From the NCBI GenBank assembly GCA_963930645.1, contig OZ005653.1, forward strand, positions 111,385,259-111,449,258: a stretch of DNA of 64,000 nt, given 5' to 3'. How positions within the stretch are numbered: position 1 is the first letter of the stretch; each line of letters opens with the position of its first letter. Positions 33,730-44,770 of this stretch are shown here, in pieces. The DNA comes from Salticus scenicus. Its lineage: Eukaryota; Arthropoda; Arachnida; Araneae; Salticidae. The notes below the pieces were generated by a model. That model was not told the origin of the DNA. It did no database searches and saw only the letters and a program-made list of their open reading frames with translations. The position numbers and the translations under genes were made by a program.

Positions 33730-35090
33730 AAATGTTCTATAATAACAATCTAAGTTCATTAAATTGAAGTTTTGGGAAAGATTTTATGATGGCATCGGCG
33801 ATCATGTCCCTTGTCCCTTGTATTCTAGCCTTATGAGGCTCTCCTGTATGAATGTGAAGAGTAAAGGGAATCGTATGCTTTGTCTTTGAGCGAAATTTAT
33901 TGATTTCGGCATTTTTTGTAGTTCATAGGTTGTGTTGGTAAAGTATAATTGAACGTTCTTGGGGTAATACATATAATATCGCAGATTCATCAGCCGTTGT
34001 AATTCAAGTGCAGCACTCGCTGCTGCAACATACTTCTGCGGATGACATGAATACACGGGACTGTTTCTTAGAGCTTCAAGAAATATGACTTTTCCCCAAC
34101 AGGAATAAATTTCATGTGATGGATTTTTTATCACTGCGATCGTTGACTCAGTCAGAATGGGCATGTGCTCTAAGGACAGGTTCTTCTGAATTACTAAGTG
34201 TTAACTTAATGTCTTTTTGTTTTAAATATATGATAACCCTTTTAACCAATTCTCAGTCTTTCATTCTAAGAAACCCATTTCTAACACTTAAGGTACCTGC
34301 CCCAGCACTTATATGAGGTCACGATACTGTAGAGATATAAAGTAACGTGCCTACAGTCTGTCTGTACTTTGTGTTGTTCGGTAAAAGGGTATTATTATCT
34401 ATCAATTTTATATATCCTGGTTCCATCGGAGTGTCAGTGGGTTTTTCGTTGACAAGACCGGATTTTGTTACAGTCTCCTGTATTTTGTTACTTTGATCTA
34501 CTGTAATTACGCCTTTACTTGGTCTTCATATGTTTCTGCCGAGGTAATATTTGTTATCCCCAAAGTCTGCTAACGGATATTCTTCCCTTAGCTTAGAAAT
34601 TATGATGTTTGCTAGCAATGTGTAATTCCCCTACATAAGCAAAAACGTAAGTTTCTGTGCTATCTTTGTCACAGATATATAAGCATTTATCATGCTGACT
34701 TTATTTAAATCCTAACTTAGATAATGATTCGTTAATTTTCAAACTCCCCGTCCTCACGTCTTGTTGCAAACCATAAGTTTTTTTCTTTACTTGTATACTT
34801 TGTTTCCTTCGCCTTGAAAAATATAATCATGAGGTTGGTGCATGTAGATATGTTCTTGTTCTGTCTGAGTGAATTTATTTCGTCGAGTTCATACAGTTTC
34901 CTTTTTCTATGAGGTTTTGCATTTTCCTTATGTCGTCAAAACACTTAGGTTTCTCAATTCTCTCGTCATTTGCTGCAAACGCAAATCTCTCGGGTGGAAC
35001 CTCCTTATTTGATCTTTGTGATCGTCTCGGCAGAGTTTGCGTGTCCTCATGAATATCATTATTGTCATATCTTAATCTTCATGTCTCTGC
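33730..35090 (-). pseudogene. pol: copia reverse transcriptase and RNase H remnant
   Basis: Minus-strand translation gives the C-terminal half of copia reverse transcriptase in broken frames: YVFAYVGELHIASKHH, ADFGDNKYYLGRN, TPMEPGY and LLPNNTKYRQTVGTLLYI. RNase H follows: SEEPVLRAHAHSD, NDRSDKKSIT, KYVAAASAALELQRL and LIRLEYKG. The reading ends just before the 3' LTR. At least four frame changes and several stops make it nonfunctional. The 120-codon open stretch at 33802-34164 mixes a shifted and a true frame. Confidence 0.75.
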
Positions 35091-35108
35091 TTTAACCAAG
35101 GTTTTGCT

Positions 35109-35839
35109 TTAATTCTCCTGTAAACAATGTGTTTTTGAAGCTTTAATTCTTATTTGCACAGTACTTTTTGAAATTGTGGAAGTTGATCCAATTGCATGCA
35201 CAGATAAATTATCAACTGAAGCCTTTTTAAATAACATTCTATCATCATGTAACGTTGTTTTCTTTGGTCTTCCCACTCGCTTTCGAGTATTCCATGTTCC
35301 ACCTGATCTCAAAACTCTATAAATACTCCTCAAGGATCTCTTTATGCTTCTCGATATTTGTACAGGAATTTGTCCTTGGGCTCTTAACTGTAAAATCTTA
35401 ATAATTTCCTCTTTAGAAATTTCTTTAGAACGTGGCATTTTTATCAGAATACGCAGAAAACGTATTTTCCGAAACACAAACAAAACAATACATTGAACTC
35501 ATTAAATTATTATGCTAAAAATATAGCAGACGATATTTCAATTAAAGAGAAAAAATATTCTGCATTTATAGAAGCAGACGACAACAAAAATATTTTATGC
35601 TGTGAACAAAAATGTAAAAGAAAACATGTAATGCTGTGTTGTGTCTATACTTTTGGGACAGCACATTTTTTTGTAATTTAATGTACATTTTATAATTTTA
35701 AACCTTTGATCATAATTTATATGTGTGTATGAGCAAAACTGTTTTCATTTATTACCTATCTCACAAATTTTAATTGTACCTTATTACTTTTTACGATAAT
35801 GCAAATTTTACTGATTGTCTAAACTTTTGGGACATGGTG
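35109..35839 (-). mobile_element. Truncated Tc1-type element with IR/DR end
   Basis: The open stretch 35109-35483 (minus) encodes the N-terminal DNA-binding half of a Tc1-type transposase: MPRSKEISKEEIIKILQL (first helix-turn-helix), a KRVGRPKKTT linker and a second helix-turn-helix (ISKSTVQIRIK). The catalytic half and left end are deleted at the copia junction. The right end shows GTCTAAACTTTTGGGACA (35816-35833) and an inner direct copy GTCTATACTTTTGGGACA (35642-35659), about 175 bp apart. This is the inner/outer repeat layout known for Tc1 elements of the IR/DR group. A TA follows the end. Confidence 0.8.
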
Positions 35840-35977
35840 TATTACCCTAATTTAACATTTGGCAAGTTTTGTCACCGAATACAGCGATACAACCATTTTC
35901 GTTCGCTCTTTTTATAGAAATTAATTCAGTTTCTATTTCAGAGACGTAAGATCATTTTTCAGTGTTATTTTGTTTTG

Positions 35978-36208
35978 TGTATCACCTTGGATAGAACAAA
36001 AAGGGAAATAGAACGAGCAAAAAGGTATTACCTCCTTCACATTTGAATTGCATTCTTAACAAAACCACGGAATACCGCTACATTAACTTCCTACGTGTTC
36101 GACAGTATTCTTACATTAAAGTAGGTGTATTTCAGCAATTAGCTGAGAGAGGAGTTCATGAACATGTGAAAGTCAAATTAAAGTTTTTCTAAGGTTAAAT
36201 ATCTGACA
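35978..36208 (-). repeat. copia remnant, 5' LTR
   Basis: Right-hand copy of the LTR. Internally adjacent sequence translates to KRANENGCIAVFGDKTC, a pre-integrase-type fragment, so gag and protease were lost by internal deletion. Confidence 0.7.
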
Positions 36209-36488
36209 TAATCTATCGCGTTCAGGATAATAACTTAATCAAATGATTAAAATTAATTAATTTTAAAATGCAAATAATGTTATTATACAAAGTACTAACA
36301 TTATATAAAGCGCGAAATTATATCTCTTACATTTTATGCTATAATATTTACACGATTTAGAAAAGTCTCAAACTTTTAATTATTTTTTTTTCTAATTTTT
36401 CAAATTTTGCAAAGAAGGATTTAATCAAAATATTTTTTATACACATTTCCTCACTTTCACTTAAATTTCGAATAAGAATTTTTACTGT

Positions 36489-36981
36489 TTGAAAGAATTT
36501 GTAAGAATTTTTCTGTTTGACAATGACGGAGACCGTGAAAACAGAAAAAGAATACGGCAATTTCAAGGCTTCACTTTCGCTGTTGGGAATCAAAACTATA
36601 CGCAAAAATTAAAACTGGTAAAGGAAAATTTTAAAATAAATGAATTGATTTCTATTAGTTATTTATTAAATGTGCCTTTTGATGGAATGAAAGAAGAGAT
36701 TTTAGAGAGAAACCGAAAGTGATGTGAGTGAGACAACGAAAAACAGTTCCTCGGTGCAATAATGATAATAATATTTGTGCTGATAAATGTAATTTATTAA
36801 AAGTTTTGAACCACATTGTGTAGCTATATCTTTTAAAGATTTTGAAGGTACTATTAGTAAATTTAGCTTGAGCCGCATAAAAATAATATTTCTTGGTTTA
36901 CAGAATTTGATGAAATATCTGAAATATTTAAATTTACTGAAAGTAATATTTTGTATACGAACTTTGGGCGGAAATGTCTTA
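36489..36981 (+). pseudogene. Ty3 gag remnant, N-terminal part
   Basis: Readable words in shifting frames are KINELISISYLLNVPFDGMK, then SFKDFEGTISKF, then a tryptophan-type segment around EFDEISEIFKFTES. These match the capsid-like Gag of arthropod Ty3 elements. The reading is cut at 36981 by the Helitron and resumes after 38457. Confidence 0.6.
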
Positions 36982-37144
36982 TCTATATATTAATTTGAAA
37001 CATGTTTTTGTCTGTTTCCACTATATTGAGAGAACTACTTGGTGTAAAAATTTGGTTGAGGTGTCTAAAAAAAGATCTTGGTCTGTAGATGTGCTATGAG
37101 AAGAGAAAAAAAAAAAAAAGTCGAACGGTCCCCCCCCCCGGGGG

Positions 37145-37175
37145 AAACGGGTGGGAAACCGTTTCCCACCCGTTT
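37145..37175. repeat. Perfect 15-bp palindrome inside the Helitron
   Basis: AAACGGGTGGGAAAC pairs with GTTTCCCACCCGTTT around a single C. It is preceded by a C/G homopolymer run. Confidence 0.9.
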
Positions 37176-37299
37176 GAAAAAACGGGTTAAAAACACGTTT
37201 ACGAGCTTAACTAAGCTTCAAATTACTTCACGATGAAGAAATTGTACATATGGGGACTAGAGTCGAATACTAAAAAAACACTTTCTGTTGCATACAATA

Positions 37300-37850
37300 T
37301 AGTGCGACGCCCTGGTGGTGAAAAATGGAACTAGGTTATTTTGCTGCAGACCCTATCATGTTACATCTTATTTTAAAGGTCTTGGTATTTCCTGACCGTT
37401 GGTGATGTTCGTACAGAACACACTGCGCCCCCTGGCGGTGGAAAGTGCAAAAAAGGATTTTGCAGCTGACACCACCCTGTGACACCTTATTTAAAAGGTC
37501 TTGGAAATTCAAGGCGGTTGTTGATAAAGGTCTTGAAATTTCATGTTGATTGGGGATGTTTGTATATAATATAGGGCGCCCCCTGTTGGTGAAAAGTGGA
37601 ACTAAGTGATTTTGTAGTGGCCCCTATCATGTTGCACCTTATTTTAAAGGACTTGGTATTTCTTGACCGTTGGTGATGTTCGTATAGTACACACTGTGCC
37701 CCCTGGTGGTGGAAAGTGCAACTAAAGGATTTTGCAGTTGACACCACCATGTGACACCTTATTTGAAAGGTCTTGGAAATATAAGGCGACTGATGATGTT
37801 CGTATACAACATACTGCACTCCCTGGTGGAGGAAAGTAGATTTTGCAGCG
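37300..37850. repeat. Helitron-internal dimeric minisatellite
   Basis: The phrase GCGCCCCCTGGYGGTG recurs near 37305, 37427, 37576, 37696 and 37817 (spacings about 120-150 bp). Alternate units continue GAAAARTGGAACT or GGAAAGTGCAA, so the array is dimeric. Each has CCTTATTT.AAAGG.CTTGG. Confidence 0.85.
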
Positions 37851-38457
37851 CTTGCGTAGCATACCTGCTATACGGTGCCGCAGCCACAGGCAGCGGTAAC
37901 ACGAGTCAGTGGTTCGTTCGGTTCAAGGTTAATTTTTGAGAATTTTTTCATGGTATTAGTGGCTTGCATATACGTGCCGCAGGCACTGGGTCACGAACCC
38001 GAGTTCCGTTGTGCTTAAGGTTTTTTTTTTTTTTTTTTTTTTTTTTGCAAATGATTATTTTTTTCGTGAGGTTTTCATTTTAAAAGAGAAATTCTAACAA
38101 AATCGAGTTAAAGGTATAAAATAATACAAATTTAAGGTTCATTTAAGGTATCATGGGCCCGGGCAATGCCGGACGGGTCAGCTAACATATAGTCTTAGTA
38201 TTAAACGAAATGGAAAATAAAAGATAGCATCTGTTTATTTGAAGTCTGTTTGACGTCACATTGACAGTACTTTGTAGAAAGTGATGTCATATACAGTATT
38301 TCTATTTATAAGCATTTTTCCGACTTTCTTTTTTTAAGTGAAATGTCGTAAATTATATTAGATGTTTTATCATGAAACACATTTAAATAATGATGCGACG
38401 GTTTTTGAAACATTACGGTCAATAAAGTGATCGTCGAATACGACGGGTTCCAGCTAG

Positions 38458-39010
38458 TTGTTTATTAAATTAGAAAAATCTTTGCTACAAAAAATTCAAA
38501 AATGCTCATATCGAGCAATTTAAAGTAGAAATTAATTTAGCCGCTTTAAATAATATGCCATCGAAAAGGAAGAAACATGAAAATTAAAATGAATATATTT
38601 TTTAAATTAGAGAATTAAGTAGAAATGGAAACACTGACTATGCTGCTATTATGCAGCATGTTATCCAAGTTATTAATGATAAAAACGAGTATAAATTTGT
38701 TCTCTATGGTACCAAAAATCTATCTGATTTAAAAAAATAAAAATTAGTATATATGAAGAATTTAGAGAGGATAATACTAAACATGAATACAAATTTGAGA
38801 AATCTAAAATTGAGCACAATGCTAAATTCAAATCCCAAAAAAGTAATATTGCTGAAAAAAACATTATAAAAATGAAGCAAATAATAAAGTTTGTTATAAT
38901 TACGGTTAAAAAAAATCCTTTAATAAAAAAATTGTCACCATAAAATTAAAGGGTTAAGGTGCTTTAAATGTGTAGATTTTGGCCACAAAAGTTCGAAATG
39001 TGTTCGAAAC
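38458..39010 (+). pseudogene. Ty3 gag remnant, C-terminal part with zinc knuckles
   Basis: After the Helitron the reading continues with ELSRNGNTDYAAIMQHVI, YKFVLYGTKNLSD and a charged stretch. It then reaches a cysteine pair (CYNYG-like, near 38893) and a full CCHC knuckle CFKCVDFGHKSSKC (about 38959-39002). Zinc knuckles bind element RNA. Frames shift at poly-A runs. Confidence 0.75.
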
Positions 39011-39470
39011 CCGAAGTTGAAACTTTGTGTATTAATTTAAATCGCAACCTAACTAAAACTGTATAAATAAATAACTTGAACTTTTGTTGTATATTATTCA
39101 CAGGATGTGAAGTAACATTATTTCGTAAGAATATTGTCGATAAATTGGTTATTAATAAATTGAATCCGGTAAATTTCACTCTGAAGAGGACCGGTAAAAT
39201 TTTCATAAAATCCCTAGGTTCTTTGAAAGCAAATTTCAAAATGGTTGACTTTTAGTGTGAAGCTGATGCTTGTGTTGTAAACAATGATGTCATACCCCAT
39301 GACGTTATGATTGGTTTAAACGTATTAATACAAGATGAAACCAGAATAAATCAGAATGGTATTATTGTGAAGCATACATCTGAAACCTTTTCAAGTTAAC
39401 TTTTCATTAGTGTTACATATTAGTGTTTACGCCGACGAAGTTGAAATAGATATTACTCATGACATTACTA
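39011..39470 (+). pseudogene. Ty3 protease remnant
   Basis: The words TGCEVTLFRKNIVDKL and, later, IPHDVMIGLNVL match the active-site flap layout of a retropepsin. The catalytic DTG is corrupted just upstream of TGCEV. Confidence 0.6.
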
Positions 39471-39499
39471 TTAAATAAAAAAAAATGAAGTTCAGGATT

Positions 39500-40830
39500 T
39501 AATATCACATTACAATCCAATCAAAACTTTGTCAACGGACATTGAACCTATTTATCTTCAGCCGCGAAGATTATCATTTTCAGAGAAAAAAAAATTGAGG
39601 AACAAATAGCCAAAGAGCTAACCAAGGTTATAATTGAGCCAAGCTCCTCCGAATACAGAAGACCATTCGTAATTGTATGAAAAAAAAAGATGGTACTTTA
39701 AGAATGTGCATTGACTATAGGCGTCAAAATAAAACAATAGTTAAAGACCAATTTCCCCTGCCCTTGATCGAAGATATTCTGGATTGTTTACAGGGCGCTC
39801 GCATTTTCAGTACTATTCATCTTTAAAATATTTTTTTCACGTAAATGTAAATAAAGATAGTAGAAAATACACTTCATTTGTGACTCATGAAGGACAATGC
39901 TAATTCTTTAAAGTATCTTTCGGATTATGTATCCCGCTATATTCCAACGATGCAGCAACACAATTTTTAGACCTTTAGTAAATACAGGTATTGTTTTGCG
40001 CTTTTTATATGATCGTATAATCTTAGCATCATACTATAAAGAAGCCGTTGATCAGTTAAAAAAGTCTTAAGTCTAGCTAGTAAATATGTATGATTAATTA
40101 GTTTCAAGCAATCTCACTTTTTGAAAAAATGCATTGAATTTTCAGGTCATGTGATCGAAGAAGGCAAAAAAATTCCGTCCCCCTCCAAGACACAGGCCGT
40201 CATGAAATTTCTAGAGCCAAATTAATCCAAAACAAGTCCAAAGCTTTTTAGGTCTAACTGGTTACTTCAGAAAGTTTAGCCCATAGTACTCCATTATTGC
40301 TAGACCATTTAGTGATATGTTAAAAAAAAAAAACGCAAATTCTAATTTGATGACGAAGAAAAATTCTTTTAATTCTCTGAAATCTATCTTAGCTGACAAT
40401 CGGTTTTGGCCATATATAATCCAAATTATGAAACTGAATTACACACTGATGCCAGTTTGGTAGGGTACGGTGAAATTTTGATGCGGAAATCCCCGAGTAA
40501 CAATAATTTTCAGATTATACTATATGAGTCGAAAAACCACAGTCGCTAAGAAAAAATATTCAAGCTATGAATTAGAAGTATTGGCAAAAATTGAAACTCT
40601 AAAAAGTTTTGTATCTACTTATAAGAGATTCCATTTAAAATAGTCACTAACTGCTCAGCTTTTCAAACAACAATGGGAAAAATAGATTTAGCCAATAGGG
40701 TAGCTCATTGGGATCTTTTGCTACAAGAATTTAATTATTCTATTGAACATCACGTTGGAAGTAAATTGCCCCCATGCCGACGCGCTGAGTAGGTGAACAG
40801 TAATTTTACTTTGCGCATCTATACAAAACA
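39500..40830 (+). pseudogene. pol: Ty3 reverse transcriptase and RNase H remnant
   Basis: Recognisable segments in several frames: DGTLRMCIDYRRQN, DQFPLPLIEDILDCL, FHVNVNKDSRKYTSFVTHEG, and after the thumb FLGLTGYFRKFSP. RNase H follows as ELHTDASLVGYGEIL, ending with NRVAHWDLLLQEFNYSIEHH. The catalytic YxDD cannot be recognised near 40000, and stops and frame changes are frequent. The gene is dead. Confidence 0.8.
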
Positions 40831-40849
40831 TCTTACCCTGACTTAAACA

Positions 40850-41985
40850 TGCCCAAGATAATAATCAACATATAAAAACCATTAAAGAGGTATTAAAATA
40901 TTCTAATTACGAAGATTATTGTATTAGAAATGAAATTTTATATAAATACGTAAATGGGAATGAATTAGTTGTAATACCAGATAGCATTCAAATAAAAATC
41001 ATCTAGGAAGCTCACAAGAAAAGACATACAGGAATTAAATAAACCGAAAAACACACTGAAGGATTTTATTACATTTTCAACCTTCGAGAGAAAATTCAGA
41101 ATGTTATTGCCAATTGTGTGTATTGTATACTGGTAAATCGCAAAAGAGGAAAGAAAGAGGAACTGCTACACTCACTACACAAAGAAGATGTACCACTTCA
41201 TACCTATCATGTAGACCATCTCGGACTATTAGAAAGCACACACAAAATTTATAAGTATCTTCTAGTTATAGTTGACTCTTTGATAAAATTCATTTGGTTA
41301 TATCTAAAAGTCCAATGACTGCAGAAGTGTTAGTTAAGCTGGAAATCCAGAAAGCCGTTTTTGGAAATTCATCAGAAATAATTTCTGACCGAGGTACTGC
41401 ATTTACCTCTAAAGTTTTTGCTGATTATTGCTCAAGCGAAAGCATTAAAAATCACCTAATTACTTCTGGTTTGCCAAAGGCCAATGACCATGTAGAGAGG
41501 ATCAATCAAATCATCATATCGCTTCTTTCAAAACTATCTCCGAAAAATCCAGTCGAATGGTACAAGCATATTAACCTTTTGAAAGGGGTTGTGACAGCAT
41601 CTGTTACGCTTCACAATAGGATTTTGTAAGAGCCCCTCTCAGGTTAACAAACTGAGAGAACTCAGTTTAGTCCAAATCTTGAATTGAAATCGAATTTTTT
41701 TAGCCCGTACAGAATTGTGAATGTAAAAGGAGGAAACACATATGACTTGATAAAAAAAATGGCACGAGTGTTCACTGTGTACTTCTAACACTGTAGAATT
41801 TGTCATAAAATGGATGGCGACCACACACTAAAAAGAACATTAAAAATAAAATAGTAATCTGGAAACTGTACGTTCTTTTGTAAATTCTCTTGTTATCATT
41901 TTACGTTGTTTTTTGTGTTTTGTGTTTTGTTTTTGTATTTTTCAGTATGGCCACCTGGAGCATCAGTCGATGAAAGATGGCCGAA
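40850..41985 (+). pseudogene. Ty3 integrase remnant
   Basis: Zinc-binding part near 41010-41140 (EAHKKRHTGIK, then CVYCILVNRKRG). The core follows with VDHLGLLEST and IVDSLIKFIWLY (open 41118-41318). In a second frame (41294-41629) come IISDRGTAFTSKVF and HVERINQII, which carry the second Asp and the Glu position. A C-terminal SPYRIVNVKGGNTYDLI segment lies near 41700. Pol ends PPGASVDERWPKL with a stop at the LTR edge. Confidence 0.82.
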
Positions 41986-41987
41986 GT

Positions 41988-42417
41988 TGTAGTACCAGTG
42001 CTCTTCTCTCTATAAAATCCTGCCTAGGTGCTACCGATGACACAATCTAGACGATAGGTGACGCAACCTTGAAATCAGACGGACTTCAGAACGCGCAGTC
42101 CACCTATGATGGGGAACCCAAATGTTCCAGAAGAAGAAGAGAGACCGAGTGAAACAATTGCGGTAGATGGAACTCAGTTCCTTGCTCTGATCTTGTCGGC
42201 CGGTAGCGAGACGTACTGCCGTACTGGAGAACTGTTCCTTTTAGACAAAATGAGCAAGAGGAGTGCTTTCGAACTGATATTGTTGTTGACGGCATTTTAG
42301 ACTGGGTAATTTAAATTCGTTGCTTATTTACAGTTTATCTACTTCATATTTGTATACATATTGCATTATATTTATTCTTCATTAAATTACTGGTAAACAT
42401 ATTAGTTGTCCACGCTC
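41988..42417 (+). repeat. Ty3 element 3' LTR (probable)
   Basis: Starts TGTAGTACC immediately after the pol end and the purine-rich GAAAGATGGCCGAAG. It has a TATA-type TCTCTATAAAATCC about 25 bp in and an AT-rich end near TTGTCCACGCTCA. The partner LTR is missing, so the right border is approximate. A 64-codon open frame inside is a by-product. Confidence 0.55.
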
Positions 42418-42429
42418 ACTTATGGCCTA

Positions 42430-42990
42430 AATCCCCTCCCCATATATATATTTGTAAATTTATTGTTTATGCTTCTTCTGTATTATGGTGTAACTGATTA
42501 TTTAAATATATATATGTCTGTACACATGTGTATATATGAATATATGCTTGTATTTTTGTGTATGGTCAGTTGTATAGATGTGTGCATGTAAGATCAATGT
42601 GCCTAAATGCGATAACCCGTAAAGGCGACAATTTCCATTTACTGTAAATCTAAATGCAAAAATCGTATACATATTCATCATAAGGAAACATTCACATTTC
42701 AAGAACGATCCACGAATTTTTGTATTGCATTTTAAATGTTACTTCTAGTAGAATTTTCTCTTGCTAAACACATTGTCCATTATGGCTCTCCCCCGTCACT
42801 CCATAATTCCAATGAGACATCTTTAAATAGCAACTGTAATTTTGTTCATTTATCATTGAAGGTCAAATAACCTCTGTTTCGTCATGTCCACGAATTCCCT
42901 TTACATATATCGGAAGCAAATAAAGAAAATACTACACATTTTAAATTACTTGTATAAAAAAAATCGCATTAATGGGTATGTTTATTAAAT
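42430..42990. other. No recognisable feature
   Basis: AT-rich DNA. A TATA-rich stretch near 42445 and a TG-rich one near 42520 are simple sequence. Confidence 0.55.
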
Positions 42991-42997
42991 TATCCTA

Positions 42998-44312
42998 ACG
43001 GGTGATCAATAAAATTCCGCATTATGTTAACTTTGTTATATTTCTTATTAAACGCAATTATGATCTAAATGAACATATGCAAATTATAAGATTGGATAAA
43101 TACTAAATACTGATAGTTTTATGTGTGTTCTATTACACCATTTCTGCGGATATAATCAATTCTTTTCTTTGTATCGACAGCGAGCTTCTGTACAAGGTCT
43201 AAATTAATTTATTTTATGCAATATCTGATGCGATTCACAAGTTGGTCAACATTTTCTGCCCGCCAAGCCTTTGCATAAACTTTCCCTTTTAAAATTGACC
43301 AAAAGTCCTCAATTGATCTTGCCTCTGAAACATTAGAGGGATTATCTTCTTTAAGCACAAAGTCAATTGATTCGTGAAGGAGATAATTGGTCACTTTTTT
43401 AGCATAATAAGAACTGGCCAAGTCTGGCCAAAATATATAATTTCTTTGGTAATTAGCTCGAATATAGGGAATTAGATGCTTTTTGATACATTCCTCAAGA
43501 TAAACATCTTGATTGATCGCCATATTTAAACTTCGAATGAAAGGCTTGCTCATTCCTCTTGGACCAATGGCAGTCCATACAAGAACCTTGCTTTCAAACT
43601 TTTTTTTCGTTGAATATTTAACATCTGGTGGTGTATCTGATATATTGCAGAATAGAAACGATTATTGCCATTTATTGAGAAATTTGAAAGAGTAAAATGT
43701 GATTCATCATCGAGAATAATCCAAGATCTTTTTGAAAATTTTCGATAGAGACGTCCACACTTTGTTTTTGCTGAAATTTGTTGCTTTTCATTTCTTTGTC
43801 GAATGGTTTTCTTCTTTCGGCAACATATCTTTGCTTTCTTAAGGACATAATTAATCATTGATTGTGAACATTTGTACTTTTTTGCTGCTTGCCGCTGAGA
43901 AATTCGGTCCATGTGATCAAAATCCTTTTTCAAATTTCCAATTTTTTTACGTGTGAAGATTTTTGCAACTATTCCACAGCCAGGTTGGCGAAAAGCACTC
44001 AAACCCCTTTCATAACGTTTCAAAATGTCATAAATAGTTCGTTGTGGTATTTTTTCTTTCATAAAATGCTTCACAGTAAAAGATTTACCTGACGAAAGAT
44101 TTTCTGAATAGAACTTGTACACACGAGATCGCAGATTGTCTTCATTCGAAGTCATATTACTTGAAAAAAAGAAAATATTTTGCAAATGTGAATATGTCTA
44201 CAGTAATTAGTAAGATTAAGTAATGATTCACATTAAAATTTTAGCAATTTATATCATTTATTGACAATTTGAATGTTGTTAAATTTATTGCGGATTTTTA
44301 TTGATCACCCGT
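42998..44312 (-). mobile_element. Tc1/mariner element with TA duplication, nearly intact
   Basis: Terminal inverted repeats ACGGGTGATCAATAAAA (left) and its reverse complement (right) extend for 23 bp with one mismatch. TA lies directly outside both ends (42996-42997 and 44313-44314). The transposase is encoded on the minus strand in between. At 1315 bp the size fits a full-length element. Confidence 0.93.
43209..44185 (-). pseudogene. DD37E Tc1/mariner transposase (one frameshift)
   Basis: The transposase cuts and pastes the element at TA sites. The first open stretch (43550-44185) holds two helix-turn-helix regions (FTVKHFMKEKIPQRTIYDIL; RISQRQAAKKYKCSQSMINY) and the first catalytic Asp in WIILDDESHFTLSN. 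The frame slips near 43640-43655, then the second stretch (43209-43553) gives the second Asp in FWPDLASSYYA and the Glu in ARSIEDFWS, exactly 37 residues later. Start codons at 44185 or 44155 are possible. Apart from the slip it appears complete, at roughly 320 residues. Confidence 0.9.
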
Positions 44313-44314
44313 TA

Positions 44315-44770
44315 ATGGCGACAGATAGCATTCCTTAAATGGAGAAAGGCTTTTAGTTGATATACAAACTAATATTTATGCATTTTTTTTCTTTTTTAAA
44401 ATTTTAATTAAAGTTTCTTTATGAAGTTTCATTTAAGCATGTGTATAATTAAAGATAGAAACTGTGAATAATTGAATTTCATTGAAATAAAAGATCAATA
44501 CGTACAAAACAGAATTTTCGTATAGTTATATTAATTTGTTACAGCTGGATTATCTTTAATAGGGTGAAATTAGCGATATTTATTCCTTAATAAATTTTAA
44601 AAAAATGTTGTTATATATATGCCTGGATTTAGAATATTGGAAATGGGACAACATGAGAAAATATTCATTGACAGTAATGATGTAATTATGTACATATGCG
44701 CATGTACTAAAATATCATGAATAAATTTATAATGCTTAATAATTATTTATATTATTTTTGTATATATACT
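44315..44770. other. No recognisable feature
   Basis: AT-rich DNA between two transposon copies. Confidence 0.55.

Larger units (their letters stand above)
33461..36208 (-). mobile_element. Ty1/copia remnant with LTR pair
   Basis: Two direct copies of a 230-245 bp sequence (33461-33704 and about 35978-36208) flank copia-type coding remnants on the minus strand. In element sense each starts TGTCAGAT. Between them run a pre-integrase fragment (about 35856-35975), a truncated Tc1 insertion, reverse transcriptase and RNase H. Gag, protease and most of integrase are missing. The LTRs differ at many positions, so the insertion is old. Confidence 0.8.
36982..38457 (+). mobile_element. Helitron, nonautonomous, with two 3' ends
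   Basis: The element starts TCTATATATTAATTTG directly after an A and ends CTAG directly before a T, inside gag, as Helitrons do (insertion between A and T, 5' TC, 3' CTRR). The terminal CTAG (38454-38457) lies 8 nt after a hairpin CGTCG-AATA-CGACG (38432-38445). A second, internal end-like structure (hairpin-forming CCCGGGCAATGCC, GGACGGG, then CTAA at 38182-38185) precedes it by 272 bp. Inside are a minisatellite and a 15-bp-arm palindrome. No Rep/helicase coding. Confidence 0.78.
36440..42417 (+). mobile_element. Decayed Ty3/gypsy element, usual domain order
   Basis: Plus-strand remnants appear in the order gag, zinc knuckles, protease, reverse transcriptase, RNase H, integrase, 3' LTR. 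No 5' LTR is visible; the sequence left of 36440 is unassigned and then the copia LTR. A Helitron splits gag. All frames are heavily broken. Domain order is the standard one, in contrast to the Gmr1-like element at 19.5-28.8 kb. Confidence 0.82.

Noticed and set aside
36489..36722. Host gene with a SAP-like helix
   Set aside because: The wording and the downstream reading match Ty3 gag better, and the pol genes follow on the same strand.
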